Assembly: GCA_040954595.2 (NCBI GenBank)
Contig: CM082583.2
Location: 4,030,001 to 4,094,000, forward strand
Length of the DNA stretch: 64,000 nucleotides
DNA from: Balanoglossus misakiensis
Lineage: Eukaryota; Hemichordata
Reading direction: 5' to 3'
The notes under the pieces were generated by a model. The model saw only the letters and a program-made list of their open reading frames with translations, was not told the origin of the DNA and did not search any database. A program made the position numbers and the translations under genes. The stretch's first letter is position 1, and every line of letters starts with the position of its first letter. Shown piece by piece: positions 1-11,200 of this stretch.

Positions 1-239
1 CTTGGCTTACATCATGAAAACACAGAGTGGAATTTCCATCAACTCAAAACCATTGTCGTAAAAAAGACGCAGCAAAAAAGACGTAAATAAAATTCCCAAT
101 AAAATACATATCGTAACAATCTTTTATGGAAAAAAATCACAGCTAGATTATCAAATTTAATATTTCATCATCATTCGCGTTTATCATAATTCATTGCTGA
201 AAATGTAAAGCTAATGCATTACGCTGGGGGTGGAACTAA

Positions 240-787
240 GGGAGCATTCGTTTTTTACAGGGAGGGGGGGGGGCGGTGGAAATCAGGGGGGGGGTTTACT
301 TTTACAAAGCAGTTTTTAGGGGGGGGACAAATTTTATAATCAAGGGATTATTATATAGGGACTGAAAGGGGGGACTTGAAAACTTTGACGGCTAAATATT
401 TAATTTGAGTCCACAAAAATGCAGTTTCGCGTCCTTTATTTTACAAAATTTTCTAATGTGGGAGGGGGACACCCCCTCCCAAACCCACCCCCTTCAATTC
501 TCGGTTTACAATGTCTCCCAACACAGAATACAAATACTTAAAAAATATAAACAATGTTCAGTTTTAATACCCACTGATGAGGGGAAATATCGGTTTCAAA
601 TTCTTTTCATGGGAGCGCTGTGTCCATGATAAGTTTAATCCGGTGGATAAACTTTTTTTTTTTTTTTTTTGGGGGGGGGGGGTCACATTTTAGAAAAGTA
701 ATTTCCAGGGGGGGTTGCCTTTAACATTTAGTCGGCGACTCAAATTCCACCGCCCCCCCCCCTCCCTGTAAAAAAACGAATGCTCCC
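240..787. mobile_element. PIF/Harbinger-like MITE with G-rich inverted ends
   Basis: Terminal inverted repeats begin GGGAGCATTCG and continue through a T run, ACAGGGAGG and a long G tract. The right end is the reverse complement (C tract, CCTCCCTGT, A run, CGAATGCTCCC). Directly flanking the ends are TAA at 237-239 and TAA at 788-790, a 3-bp target duplication as used by PIF/Harbinger elements. The roughly 550-bp interior has several more G runs and no transposase frame, so the element is non-autonomous. Family assignment is inferred from TSD length and the GGG terminus. Confidence 0.6.
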
Positions 788-1090
788 TAAAGTACATGTA
801 CTGTACCTGTACGAGATAAAGCTTTACATGGACTTTTCTCTTTCATTTAAATCAAGAAAGACAATATACTTCTAGAATTTACTTTCCTGAGGGAATGTGC
901 TAGAAAATAAAAACAATGCATCTCTTTGAAACTGTCCTTGTAAGTTGTAAGAAATAACAAATAGGCATATGCAAAGATGCTATGTGAATTTTCGTCCACC
1001 AACCACCGTTGTCATCGTCATATAAAACATTGTAGGCAGGGCTACACGACACACGAGAGTGCTACTCTGGTGCTATAGCCTTCAGATTCT

Positions 1091-1231
1091 CTTACGGCGA
1101 TGCCTCCACACCCCGTACGGGGAGGTATCGCCGTAAGACACATAGCCCTGCGTCAACCCGTGCAACGCCGCGAACACACAGAGTACAGACCTGTACGCAG
1201 GACCATGGGGGTACTCTTAGTACCTCCATGG
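1091..1231. repeat. Cluster of short perfect or near-perfect hairpins
   Basis: Two hairpins lie close together. At 1,091-1,137, CTTACGGCGATGCCTCC pairs with GGAGGTATCGCCGTAAG around a CCCCGTACGGGG core. At 1,203-1,231, CCATGGGGGTAC pairs with GTACCTCCATGG. Flanking copies of CTACACGAC/GTAGCCCTG-like words suggest a larger nested palindrome, probably remnants of foldback elements. No coding frame is present. Confidence 0.55.
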
Positions 1232-1488
1232 CAGGACATACAGCCCAGCCACGCAGAGCTACTCTAGCACTGGAAAACGAGAGTTCGTGTTTTCCGCATT
1301 TTGTCGATGAGCATTAGCGACAAAACACACGAAGTTTTAGGTTCTACAGGCTGCTAGATGAGCACCAGTTTGACTGGTCTTTAGGTTCTAACTTCTACAC
1401 AAGGTTCTTCTACACGAAAGAAGACGCCCTCATGACCCTAGGCTTGGGTGACAAGGTCTCGAGACAAGGTCAAACAAGTCACCCTTCA

Positions 1489-1513
1489 TGACGTCATCGA
1501 ATGCGCCTGCGCA
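1489..1513 (+). promoter_or_regulatory. Probable KHDC4 core promoter: CRE and NRF1-type sites
   Basis: A perfect cAMP-response element palindrome, TGACGTCA, lies at 1,489-1,496. An NRF1-like palindrome, TGCGCCTGCGCA, follows at 1,502-1,513. Both motifs are typical of TATA-less housekeeping promoters. They sit 46 bases before an ATG in the proposed first exon and about 90 bases before its GT donor (1,604), which fits a transcription start between roughly 1,515 and 1,555. The motifs are seen directly; promoter function is inferred. Confidence 0.5.
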
Positions 1514-1558
1514 ATACTTATTATCCATCGTTTACATCCATCGTCCTCAGAGTTTGTT

Positions 1559-1594
1559 ATGGCCGTTGATGTTGAAGACAAAAGCAAATTCTGA
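1559..1594 (+). promoter_or_regulatory. Upstream ORF in probable KHDC4 5' leader exon
   Basis: An ATG followed by GCC (G at +4, a good Kozak-like context) opens an 11-codon frame, MAVDVEDKSKF, that stops at TGA 1,592-1,594. Nine bases later is CAG|GTTAGT (donor at 1,604), so this looks like the end of a non-coding first exon. The next exon probably starts after CACTAG at 2,211 and carries the real start at 2,270. If transcribed as proposed, the uORF lies fully in the leader and could damp KHDC4 translation. Confidence 0.4.
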
Positions 1595-1817
1595 AGCACA
1601 CAGGTTAGTGATGTATTTAGAAGTTGTGGAAACGTGAATCATAGCTATCATCGTCCAATAGAATGTTGCTGCATCGATTGAAAATCCTTCGAATAACACC
1701 GCGTCTCGTCTGATAATCTGGCCTACGCAACTTTAGACCAGAGCCTGGAGGAGAATGGAGAATTTATGGGTCATGACCCTATTTCTAGTAATAATTTGCT
1801 TATACATGTATTTGTTT

Positions 1818-1920
1818 AGCTGCAATAATTGTAGCCTTGGTGGGTTGGTTTGGTGGCTGGGTCGCGCCGGTGGGCCATCAGAGCGAGCCAGCCACGCAAC
1901 CAAGCCACTAAATTGCAGCT
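1818..1920. repeat. 103-bp imperfect inverted repeat in KHDC4 intron 1
   Basis: The arms start AGCTGCAAT and end ATTGCAGCT. Inside them TTGGTGGGTTGGTTTGGTGG opposes CAACCAAGCCAC, with a GC-rich loop. A direct repeat of AGCTACTATTTGTT follows immediately. It looks like a foldback/MITE remnant lying in the first intron. No target duplication could be defined. Confidence 0.45.
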
Positions 1921-2269
1921 ACTATTTGTTTAGCTCAACACACAGACCTGTATTCAGAGCTACTATTTGTTGACCTGTGTGTGGTTAGGTCATTGGACGT
2001 GGCTTCCTTGTCAAGTGAAGTAACATCTGAGGGCGTCAGAGTGTTGCTGTTCGTTGCTTGCTGGCAGAGGGGGTTGAGGAATTCCAGGGGGACATTTTTT
2101 TTACGGGGGGGGGGGGGGACTTATAATCATGTGGGAACAGGGGTGGTGGTTGGGTAGCAAATTTTTGCTTCATTATTAATGGTACATGTATTTGTTTCCT
2201 TGCAACACTAGGATCTCAATTTCAATGCAAGCAACATCGCTCTTCAACCATCCACTTTGATACAAGAGC

Positions 2270-5200
2270 ATGTCATCAGAGTAAGTGCTCTTCTCTTTAT
2301 TTGATCAGATACTAACTACTGTCACTCTTTTCAGTGCAGTGAGCTACATTGTATTTATAGCATGTACATTGTAGCTTCAAGATCAACCAAGGTTACTTAC
2401 TATTGATGAAACTTTTGTGACCAAAATTTTCATGAAAAACTGTTGCCAGTCATGAGTCTTATATACTATTGTCTGACACCATGTTTGTGTCCCAACTAAA
2501 ATGTTTGGACACAAAATTCGTGCCTAGTTAAGAAGATCTGAAAAAGAGCAAGTCTCAATGTAAACTTATTGGATAAGAAAAGTATGATGTTTTGTCTATT
2601 AAATGTACACACATTCCATTTACATGAAAATTTATGGTAATTTCACAAATGGTCTATAAATGTTTAATTATTCTTATTTAATGGCTGCATCTTTTTGGTT
2701 TCATTTTAGCCGGAAGAGCAAATGGGATCAGCCAAGCACTTGTAGTTATGTGGAATCTCTGTCTTCAGCAGCAGCAACCAGTAGTCTGGAAGCAGCATCT
2801 GCTGCAGCAGCTAAAATCAATGCTATGTTGATAGCAAAGGGAAAGCTGAAACTTCCAACCATTGATACTAGTTCAACTAAACCCAAAGTAAGTTTTCTAG
2901 TGCCTATAAAGTAGATTTTAGTTTATGGAAATATATTAATAATAAAACCAAATGGGTCATGGCATCGATTTCCCAACAATTGGTTATTTCGCTGGAATAT
3001 ATCAACCAGCCACGTCTGAGCTGATAATATTGAAAGTTGTCAGAAGTGTATTCTGAATGTACATATGTACATGTATGTCCATAATTTGAATACTATGAGG
3101 TTATTACGAAAATACCGCAAAGTATGCACGAGGACATTAGCGCCAAGTATCGCCCGACGCGTAGCGGAGGGCGATGCGCTGCGCTAATGTCCGAGTGCAT
3201 ACTTTGCGGTATTTTCGTAATAACCTTATTATTATACATCTTACATCTCCGATAGTTCTTGTTTTGCATGTTACTTGGCTTTCAAAACGCCCAAAATGCC
3301 GATACAATCGATCGAAAACCGCTCAGTGAGCAGCCATCTTTCTTTTTTGTTTACGTACGTGCGCGTGCGTTGGAGTGGGGTGTCTTGAAACCATCCGCAT
3401 AACAACGCATACCTGTACACGGTGAGTTGGGGCGCCTTGAAACCTAAAACTTATTTAACGCGCGTTCCGTACGTACCGTTCCGTACGGCTTTTTTATTGC
3501 ACGCCAAAATCTATTGTTCTCGGCACTAGATGTATAATAAAGTATGTTATAAGTGTCGCCAAATGTACATGTTGCACTGATTCAGTTAGCTTGTAACATT
3601 GTCTATACAACCGTAATGTACATTTGCTCATAATACTTCCAGGCTAATACTTTGTTAGAAACATTTTCATAACTATTTTGTAGACATTACACCATGATTT
3701 TCTTTGTTTATTCTTCATGTATTAATCAAGTGGGAACTATGCCATTGACAATTACATGTAGTTGTTAATTTGAATACTTGTTAAATTATGTGAAAAACAA
3801 GGGAACATGCCATTACATGTATGCATACAAATGTATCATGGCCTATATGCGTATAGTTCCAGACTATCCTCATCTTGAAAAGTTTCGGACCGATCCCAGA
3901 CTGTCAATCCCTGTTAATGATGGCAGATAGTATTTGACATGTCAGAACCATAATACCAACATGTCGCCCTATTTGCCCAGATGTAACTTACATACATCAA
4001 TTTTCATACAATGACTTTGTGTTTGTTATTTGAAGGCACAGCAGGCAGGTCTGAAGAAAGAGGAACCAATCATTGCTGAAATAGAAATCAATGATGTTCC
4101 CATCAGTTGCAGAAATTTGTTGACCAGAGGTGCCACACAAGATGAGGTATGTTGCTTTTTATTTATCACACAAAATGCATGTTATATATTTGTTGAAGAA
4201 TGTTCTGGTGAGGCTACACCACAATAAAATGAGACTCGAGATGAGGCAACAAAGTTGCCAACAGATCTGATGACTTTCATACAATGTATGTTGCAATTCG
4301 GATTATGTCATTTGATTTTGAGTGCATTCATTGTTTTCTTTCTTCTTTGCTAGATAAGCAAAATGAGTGGCGCAGCAATATCAACCAGAGGAAGGTACAT
4401 GTCATATGATGACAGGGCAAAAAATAACATGGGGTAAGGTTTTTGCTTTTTACTGTTATATGCTTCTGTAGCTTCACTTTCATGCCCATATAGTATGACG
4501 AACAGCCCTGCAGGATAATCACTGGAGGAGACTCAACATCATTCTTGACACTCTTTTTAGATGTATACTTCTTGTAATTTTATATCATTCTGTATCAGAC
4601 ACATGACATTTGCATCTCTGAGTTGTTAAGATCTGTCAAATTCCTTCAATGCAAATGTGTGATTGCCTATATGTTTTTGTTTTTGTCAGGGAACGACCTT
4701 TGTATCTGTGTGTTCAAGGAGCAACGCAGGACACAGTAGACAGTAAGTGACATACTTTTTGGCTGCTTCGAAGGAAAGCTTGTGAAGCTAGCTTATGTGA
4801 TTCATATTGAGAAAGAGAAAGGGAGAGGAAGGGGGGGGGGGAAGCAAGTGAGAGAGAGAGAAAGAGAGTTTACTTTTGTAGCTAGCTTTTGTGATTTATA
4901 TTGAGAGAGAGTGAAAGAGAGAAAGAGAGAGATTTATATTGAGAGAGAGAGAGAGAGAGGTGTATACATGGTGTATATACATGTAGAGTACAATGTACAT
5001 GTATATCTTTTCTTAACAGCTGCTGTACGTCGAATCAGAGAGATAATATCGAACAGCATAAAACCGAAAGGTCAGAAGAATAGCGGAAGTGGTGGTATGT
5101 CTGGAAGTACAGCACCTGGAGGAATTGCTTCATCTGTCAATAATGCGCCAAGACCGTCATTATTACCGCCACCTCTCATGTCACTGCCATCTCAACCACC

Positions 5201-8200
5201 ATCATCTCTAACTGGAGGTGTAAGTACCTGTTAATGCTTTAAAGGGACAAAGTCTCTCTCTTGCTGCCCTTTTTCCGTTATTTAAGTTTGATACAAGACA
5301 CTGTTTATGTTATTCTAATCTACATGTGGATATATAGTGAATCAATGTTCGACCACACATAACTTCCATCCCACTTGGAGACACAAGAGTGAAAAACTCG
5401 CCAAAATGGATAATCAGTGTTTACCATTTATTCATCTTTATCAAATGTCAATGTGACAAAGAAATGAATGTTACAAGAGAGCTATTTGAACTTCTTTCTA
5501 TTTCATTTTTAGCAACATTTCATTCAAGAGAAAGTTTTTGTAGGGCTCGAGTATGCCCATCCATCCTTCAGTGTCAGGGATAAAATTCTTGGACCTGGGG
5601 TAAGTATTCTTATTGTTAGTATATGCTGTCCCTTTCACAAATCAAGCTAGGTTTTTTAAACAATAAGATTCTTCTACGTGCTTTACCAAAGCATATTTTG
5701 TAGGACACGATATAAGAGACAAACCTTTGCAAAATCTGAGTTCAATTTGTGCCCGAGTCCATCGTGGGTCATTGGGACATACATTATTACTATTGTATAG
5801 TTTTAACAATGCTGGTGAAGTTGTAGATGTCATAAACCCTGATCAGTTTAAAACCCAAGTTCTGATCCATATCTCATCGTATCTGCAGAAACACGCAGCT
5901 CATAATCATTCACTACCTTCAAAAATAGGATTTGGGGATATCGACATAATTGAAGATTTTTGTACAAAATCTGAGAATGCAGGTCTTAGGAGAATTGTGT
6001 CGTTTCTTCTCAAGCAGTTATCTTGTTTATATAAGTGAAAATTATTACAGCAGAGCTTTATAGAAATTGCCATAATCCGAGAATTTACTGAACTGAAATC
6101 TTCACCAAATATTCTGTACAATAAAATAGCTACCTGTAGTTGTATGGAACGTAGAAGTACATGTAAGTGATGTCAGTGTGTGTATTGTATGTGCATATGT
6201 ATATGCTTACGCTATCTCTATACATGTATAATATTCTTTGCAAAGTTGATGGTTTATGATTATTTTCCATGTAGGGATCATTTATTCAGCACATACGGAC
6301 AGAAACTGGAGCCAATGTGATACTTCGTGGCAAAGGATCAGGCTACGTAGAACCGGTATCAGGAAGAGAGGCATTTGAACCTATGTATATTTACATCACT
6401 CATCCTAAATTGGAAGGTCTAGCAGCTGCCAAGAAACTCTGTGAAAATTTGATACACACGGTAAGAATGAATTATCAGGATAAAAAAATACATCCCTAGT
6501 TTTAGCTCCAGTGTTCACACATTGGTACAAATGTACTGATTCTGTGTGTGTGTGTGTTACTGTCTGTCTTTACTATTAACATGATCTTAATGTTGTGGAA
6601 AAATAGAATCAGTCCAACCACAGCAAGGTTTCAAAGTGAGCATGGGAGCATACCAAGATAGTGGACATGAGTAGTGACGGATGAGGCAACTCAACCAGTG
6701 CTTGTAATAATAAGATCTTTATTTCACAGCGTTTTGACAACACACAAGCCTTTAAGGCATTTGTAGCATGCAAAAACTGAATAATAAATTCTCTTTTCAG
6801 ATCCACGGAGAATATGCCAAGTTTCAGAGTCAAATTGTTGCTGCAGCTGCTCCTTCCGGAGGTCTGTTACCTCCTCCAGCCCAAGGTAAAAATTCAACTC
6901 TGCTTTTTTCCAGTGCTACATGTAGTCCCCATTTAGCGCTTTGCTAACAACCTTTGATGAAATTTCCATGCATTTTCATGAACATATTTAAGAAATTCAC
7001 ACACAGTGTGTGTGATCTCTCGTTTCTGATGGTACATGTAGTTCTATAAGTAAACAAGGAGTTGATGTAGACAAAATATTCCATTGTTTACCCACAAAAC
7101 ACTGACATGTAGATTTGGGGGAGTGATGTAATTGCTTGTATTTCTGTCCATGGGATTCGGATCTCAAAAGTGTCAAGCGATCATGTGTGATTTTTATCGC
7201 ATGTGTCATCGATTTGATGAGATGGAACATAACCATAACTTTCACAATCAATCTTCGTAATATTGTCTGAACCTGCTGTCGTGTCTTGGTTTTGGAATTG
7301 CAGGGATTCCGACCGTTGTAACTGTCAATGCTTCTGCAGCGGGTATTTCAGCTATATTGCCACCACCAGGAATAGCCACTCCTTCAGTTGTTGGACAACC
7401 AGTGGCCACAGCACCCATAGTTACTCCCGTATCTCCAACACAGCAAACCTTGACAGCTCATCCACAGTCATTGGGAACAGTTAGTGTGGCGTCTTCGCTT
7501 CCCACTTTTACAGTCAACCAACCAGGTAAATACTAGTATTCATTATTCATGAATTGTCAAGTGTGCTGAAGTGTGTGTTCTAAAACTGCTGGTCTCAAAA
7601 AATAAGAGCTACTGGTCACACATGGGGTTTTGCCTCACATGCTACATGTATTGTAGTAGAACATTTCGGTTGCAGTTAGTGTTTTCGGACGCCAGTACCG
7701 GTACATACCTGAAGAATCACCAAGTTTTGGATAATTTGGCTTACATGAGGGCTGAAAATAGCATTTTATTCACTGCTAGTGAGCCTGCAATTTTATCAGT
7801 GATGTAAACCAGTCATGGAAATGATGTATAGACCCAGACTGATCATCATAGGTCTTTTGCATTTACAATTGCTTGTCATATGTTCATTCTATTATTTAGT
7901 ATTTCACACTGTTAGCGGTATTGGACCAGGTGCACCAACAATCACATTCACAAGTATGTCGCAGACAGCGCATAACATACTTCAGCAAGCTGTTGCACAA
8001 CAACAGCATCAACAACAACAACAACAGCAGCAGCAGCAGCAACAACAACTTCAAACTCTTCAGTTACAACATCAGCAGCAACAACAAGCCCCTCAACAGG
8101 TGTTCTCTGTGCAGGTAACCTCAACTTTATAGTTTTCGTGTTCTTGTACGTCTTGATGTTTTGTGTGTTATAAGTTTCAGTTGTGTGAGTTTACAGTACA

Positions 8201-11200
8201 TGTATGAGAAAGTGCAATACTGTGACACAGATCTCCCAGTTCTAATCTTACGCAGTGTGTGGTTATTAAATCATTAGAGAAGCTGCCAGTAGATTTTGTC
8301 TGACCTTCATTTGGGGCGGGAAAAAAAACCATATCAATGCTGTGTCAGGGGCTAATGCATGTTGAATCTGTTGTGGGCAATATTTTCCTGAACCAGGTAT
8401 GAGGTAGTGGACAGAGACCCTAATCAAGTCGTTAATTGGCTGTACATGTACCTCTTTGTTCAAAAAGTCACCTGCCAATCATTCGGTTACATTTTATATG
8501 GTGTGTGTTGTGTGCTACTAAACACAGGGAAAAGGTAGCCCCAGTACATTGTATATGGTTCTGACCAATGTTTAGGAATGATCCACACCTATCACTATAG
8601 TATATGTAGACAGATATAATTATTTATTTTATTGTCTATACCTGTATTTCCCTTTCTAACACATGATCTATTCAGTATCATGGTGCATTTAACGGCTTTG
8701 AAAGTTCACTCATTTTGATTTAATTTCCCCAGCCCTTTGAATTAAATCGAGTTATCTTTCAAACATTCCAGGAATCTGTAGTGTGCAATTAAAAGATAAT
8801 TGCCTTCATTTTCTTATCTTGTATAATGGCAGACATCATTACCTAGTACTGTAGTGCAACACAGCATTGGCAATATACCGACAGCCACACCAGTGCAGGC
8901 TCTTCAGCAAGCACAGCTACGTCACAATCAGGTTCAGCCGCAGATCCAGATCCAGGCACAGCTGCAACCACAGATACAGCTGCATCAGCCCCACCCTCAG
9001 CCTCAGGTTCAGATCCCGGCATCGGTGGCTGGCATCAGACTGTCGCCGGCGAAAGAGACGTACGCCCCGCAGCAGTCACAACACCAGCAGAAGCGGAGAT
9101 TCACGGAAGATCCGTCGCAAGACGAAAAACCGGAAGATGAGCTTCTTGGATACCAGGTTGTATTGCATGGCTTCCATAATGTGCCTCCCTCACCTCTTAA
9201 TGCGTTTCAGAACAGCTGCATGTGTCCGCCAGAAAAGAACGATGCGATAGAAATTCATTGCTCAGTTTCGATTGCAAGTTGAACTCAAGCTGTGTGTGAA
9301 CTTAGAAGAACTTATTCGTCAGAAGGACTGTACCATATGATTGATGTTGACTGTGAATGGTGGTTGGAAGTGAAATGTGAATATTCACAAGAACATCTGT
9401 GTATCCAAACAACATGTCGATTGATACCAAATGAGTTGCATTCTCTTAGATGTACACCTTCTGAAGTTGGAATATCGATGAAATACAGTTACATTACCAC
9501 AATTTAACACCTTCTCAATTTCAGGGAAAATATTCTTTTTTGGTACAATCAGCCTTTCTATAGTATCAAGAAAAAAAAGTTTCTTTTTCCTTAGCGTCTG
9601 TGGAATTCAACGACTTTGTGTTCTTTTCCAGAGAGTATTAAACAACTCTTTCCCTTTCACAGGACCAGCTTTTCAGTTTCAACGTTGATTTTTATTTTGA
9701 AATGACCGAGCGTATCATTGTCGGCTGACCACCACTTTCTTTCCCATCTGTATAGCATGGTCCTCCTCACTTGACTAATCTAGGTGCAGTGCCTGGGAAT
9801 AACTCTCAAGCCGGTCACGTAGTGCAGGTGCAGCAACAACCGCCGTTACTAAGGGCAACGGGACAGCACATCTTACAAACACCATTACAGATCCCACAAG
9901 GAATGCCACAAATCCTAAGGGATAGGTAAGATACCACAAAAAAAAGATGATATTTGTTTTTGTTTTTTTTCACTTGATATCATTGTTGGCCTTTCCTGCT
10001 TCACCCGACCATCCAGCCGATTGCCACTAACACAATCATGTTTTTTAAATTTTTCTCTTTATCAATAACAAACAATTTTGCATGGCATCATTAAAATAAC
10101 CTAGCATTCTACATTCATAACTTTTTACTGTTTCATTTTTCCTAGTCAACCAACGAATTTGTGGTCTTGGTGTGTTTTGTTGATAAATAAATCTCCCTTT
10201 TACAGTTTTGTGTCTGTATTATTATACCTGTGGTTATATCTGGAGTGCAATCATGTTATGAAGCATTGATACTCATGTATTGTTTTTGCAAAAAAAAATT
10301 CCTTGCTGACATCTTTAAATATTTTTTTATTTTTAAACACCCCCCTGTTTTGCATCACGACAACCCCATGATCGCTTTAACTTCGTCCTGTACTTTAATC
10401 TCTCAACACAGACGTTTTTATATCTGTCTGCCTGTTTGTCTGTCTGTCTTCATCCTTATGCTCAGTGGTGGTTGATAGAATAGAGGTGAAATAAAAACAT
10501 TCTGGAAAAAAAGAGGATGGATGTAGTAAAAGAGTAAAAGAATCAGCCAGGGCAAAGATGGCGCCTAACTCTACATCTGATTTTAATCAGATTGGGCATG
10601 GATGTACTCCACTTTCTTGTCTGTGTCAACTTCCACTTGAGCATAAAAGCTGATTAATTTTCGTGTAGAGGTTTTTGAAAGGAGTTTTCTTTCAGGATGA
10701 TGACACTGAGATGTAGATTTACACTGCTTTATTCTCTCAGGCCTGTGCAAATTCTCACACTTCCAGTCATTAGAGCTAAATTTGTTTGTGCCTAGTAAGC
10801 ACCTTTATTTTTAATACCAGGCTAATCATTGCTCGTTTCAATTTTCATAGCATTTGATAGATAATGTAGTTATAGCATCTTGTTCATTCTAGGAGATGGC
10901 CTCAAAGTGAATCGATACACTGGTAGTTCAGACACCTACATCAGCATCCAGTGGTACATGTATTCTCATTGAAATAGGATCTTTGATATTCTTTCCCCGT
11001 TTACACTTTTTTTCGCTTTTCAGCAAGTTGATGCCACCACCAATGCCATCGATCAATATGTCTCACGCAGTGGGTGACAAAGACAAGCACCTTATGCCCC
11101 CACCACCATGTTTACCCATTCCAGGAGGTTTGTATTTTGGTCTTTTTAAAACATGCTCATCTCGTTTCATTAGTTCTTGCACCGAACTCGGTCGGTATAT

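Larger units (their letters stand above)
1..1488. other. Upstream non-coding region of KHDC4
   Basis: No exon-like open frame is visible. The stretch holds a Harbinger-like MITE (240-787), AT-rich unique sequence (about 790-1,030) and a cluster of short palindromes (about 1,040-1,340). It may contain distal promoter sequence for KHDC4. Bases 1-239 show no recognisable feature. Confidence 0.6.

Noticed and set aside
1755-1973. Possible first KHDC4 coding exon with a hydrophobic N-terminus
   Set aside because: Its only plausible donor gives the wrong phase for exon 2,710, and a membrane anchor does not suit a nuclear RNA-binding protein. The ATG at 2,270 fits phase and homology.
7921-8118. Alternative frame through the polyglutamine exon from acceptor TTAG|CGG
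   Set aside because: It gives an Asn/Ser-repeat protein and breaks the phase to the next exon. The acceptor at 7,899 restores [11 protein letters not shown] and polyQ in phase.
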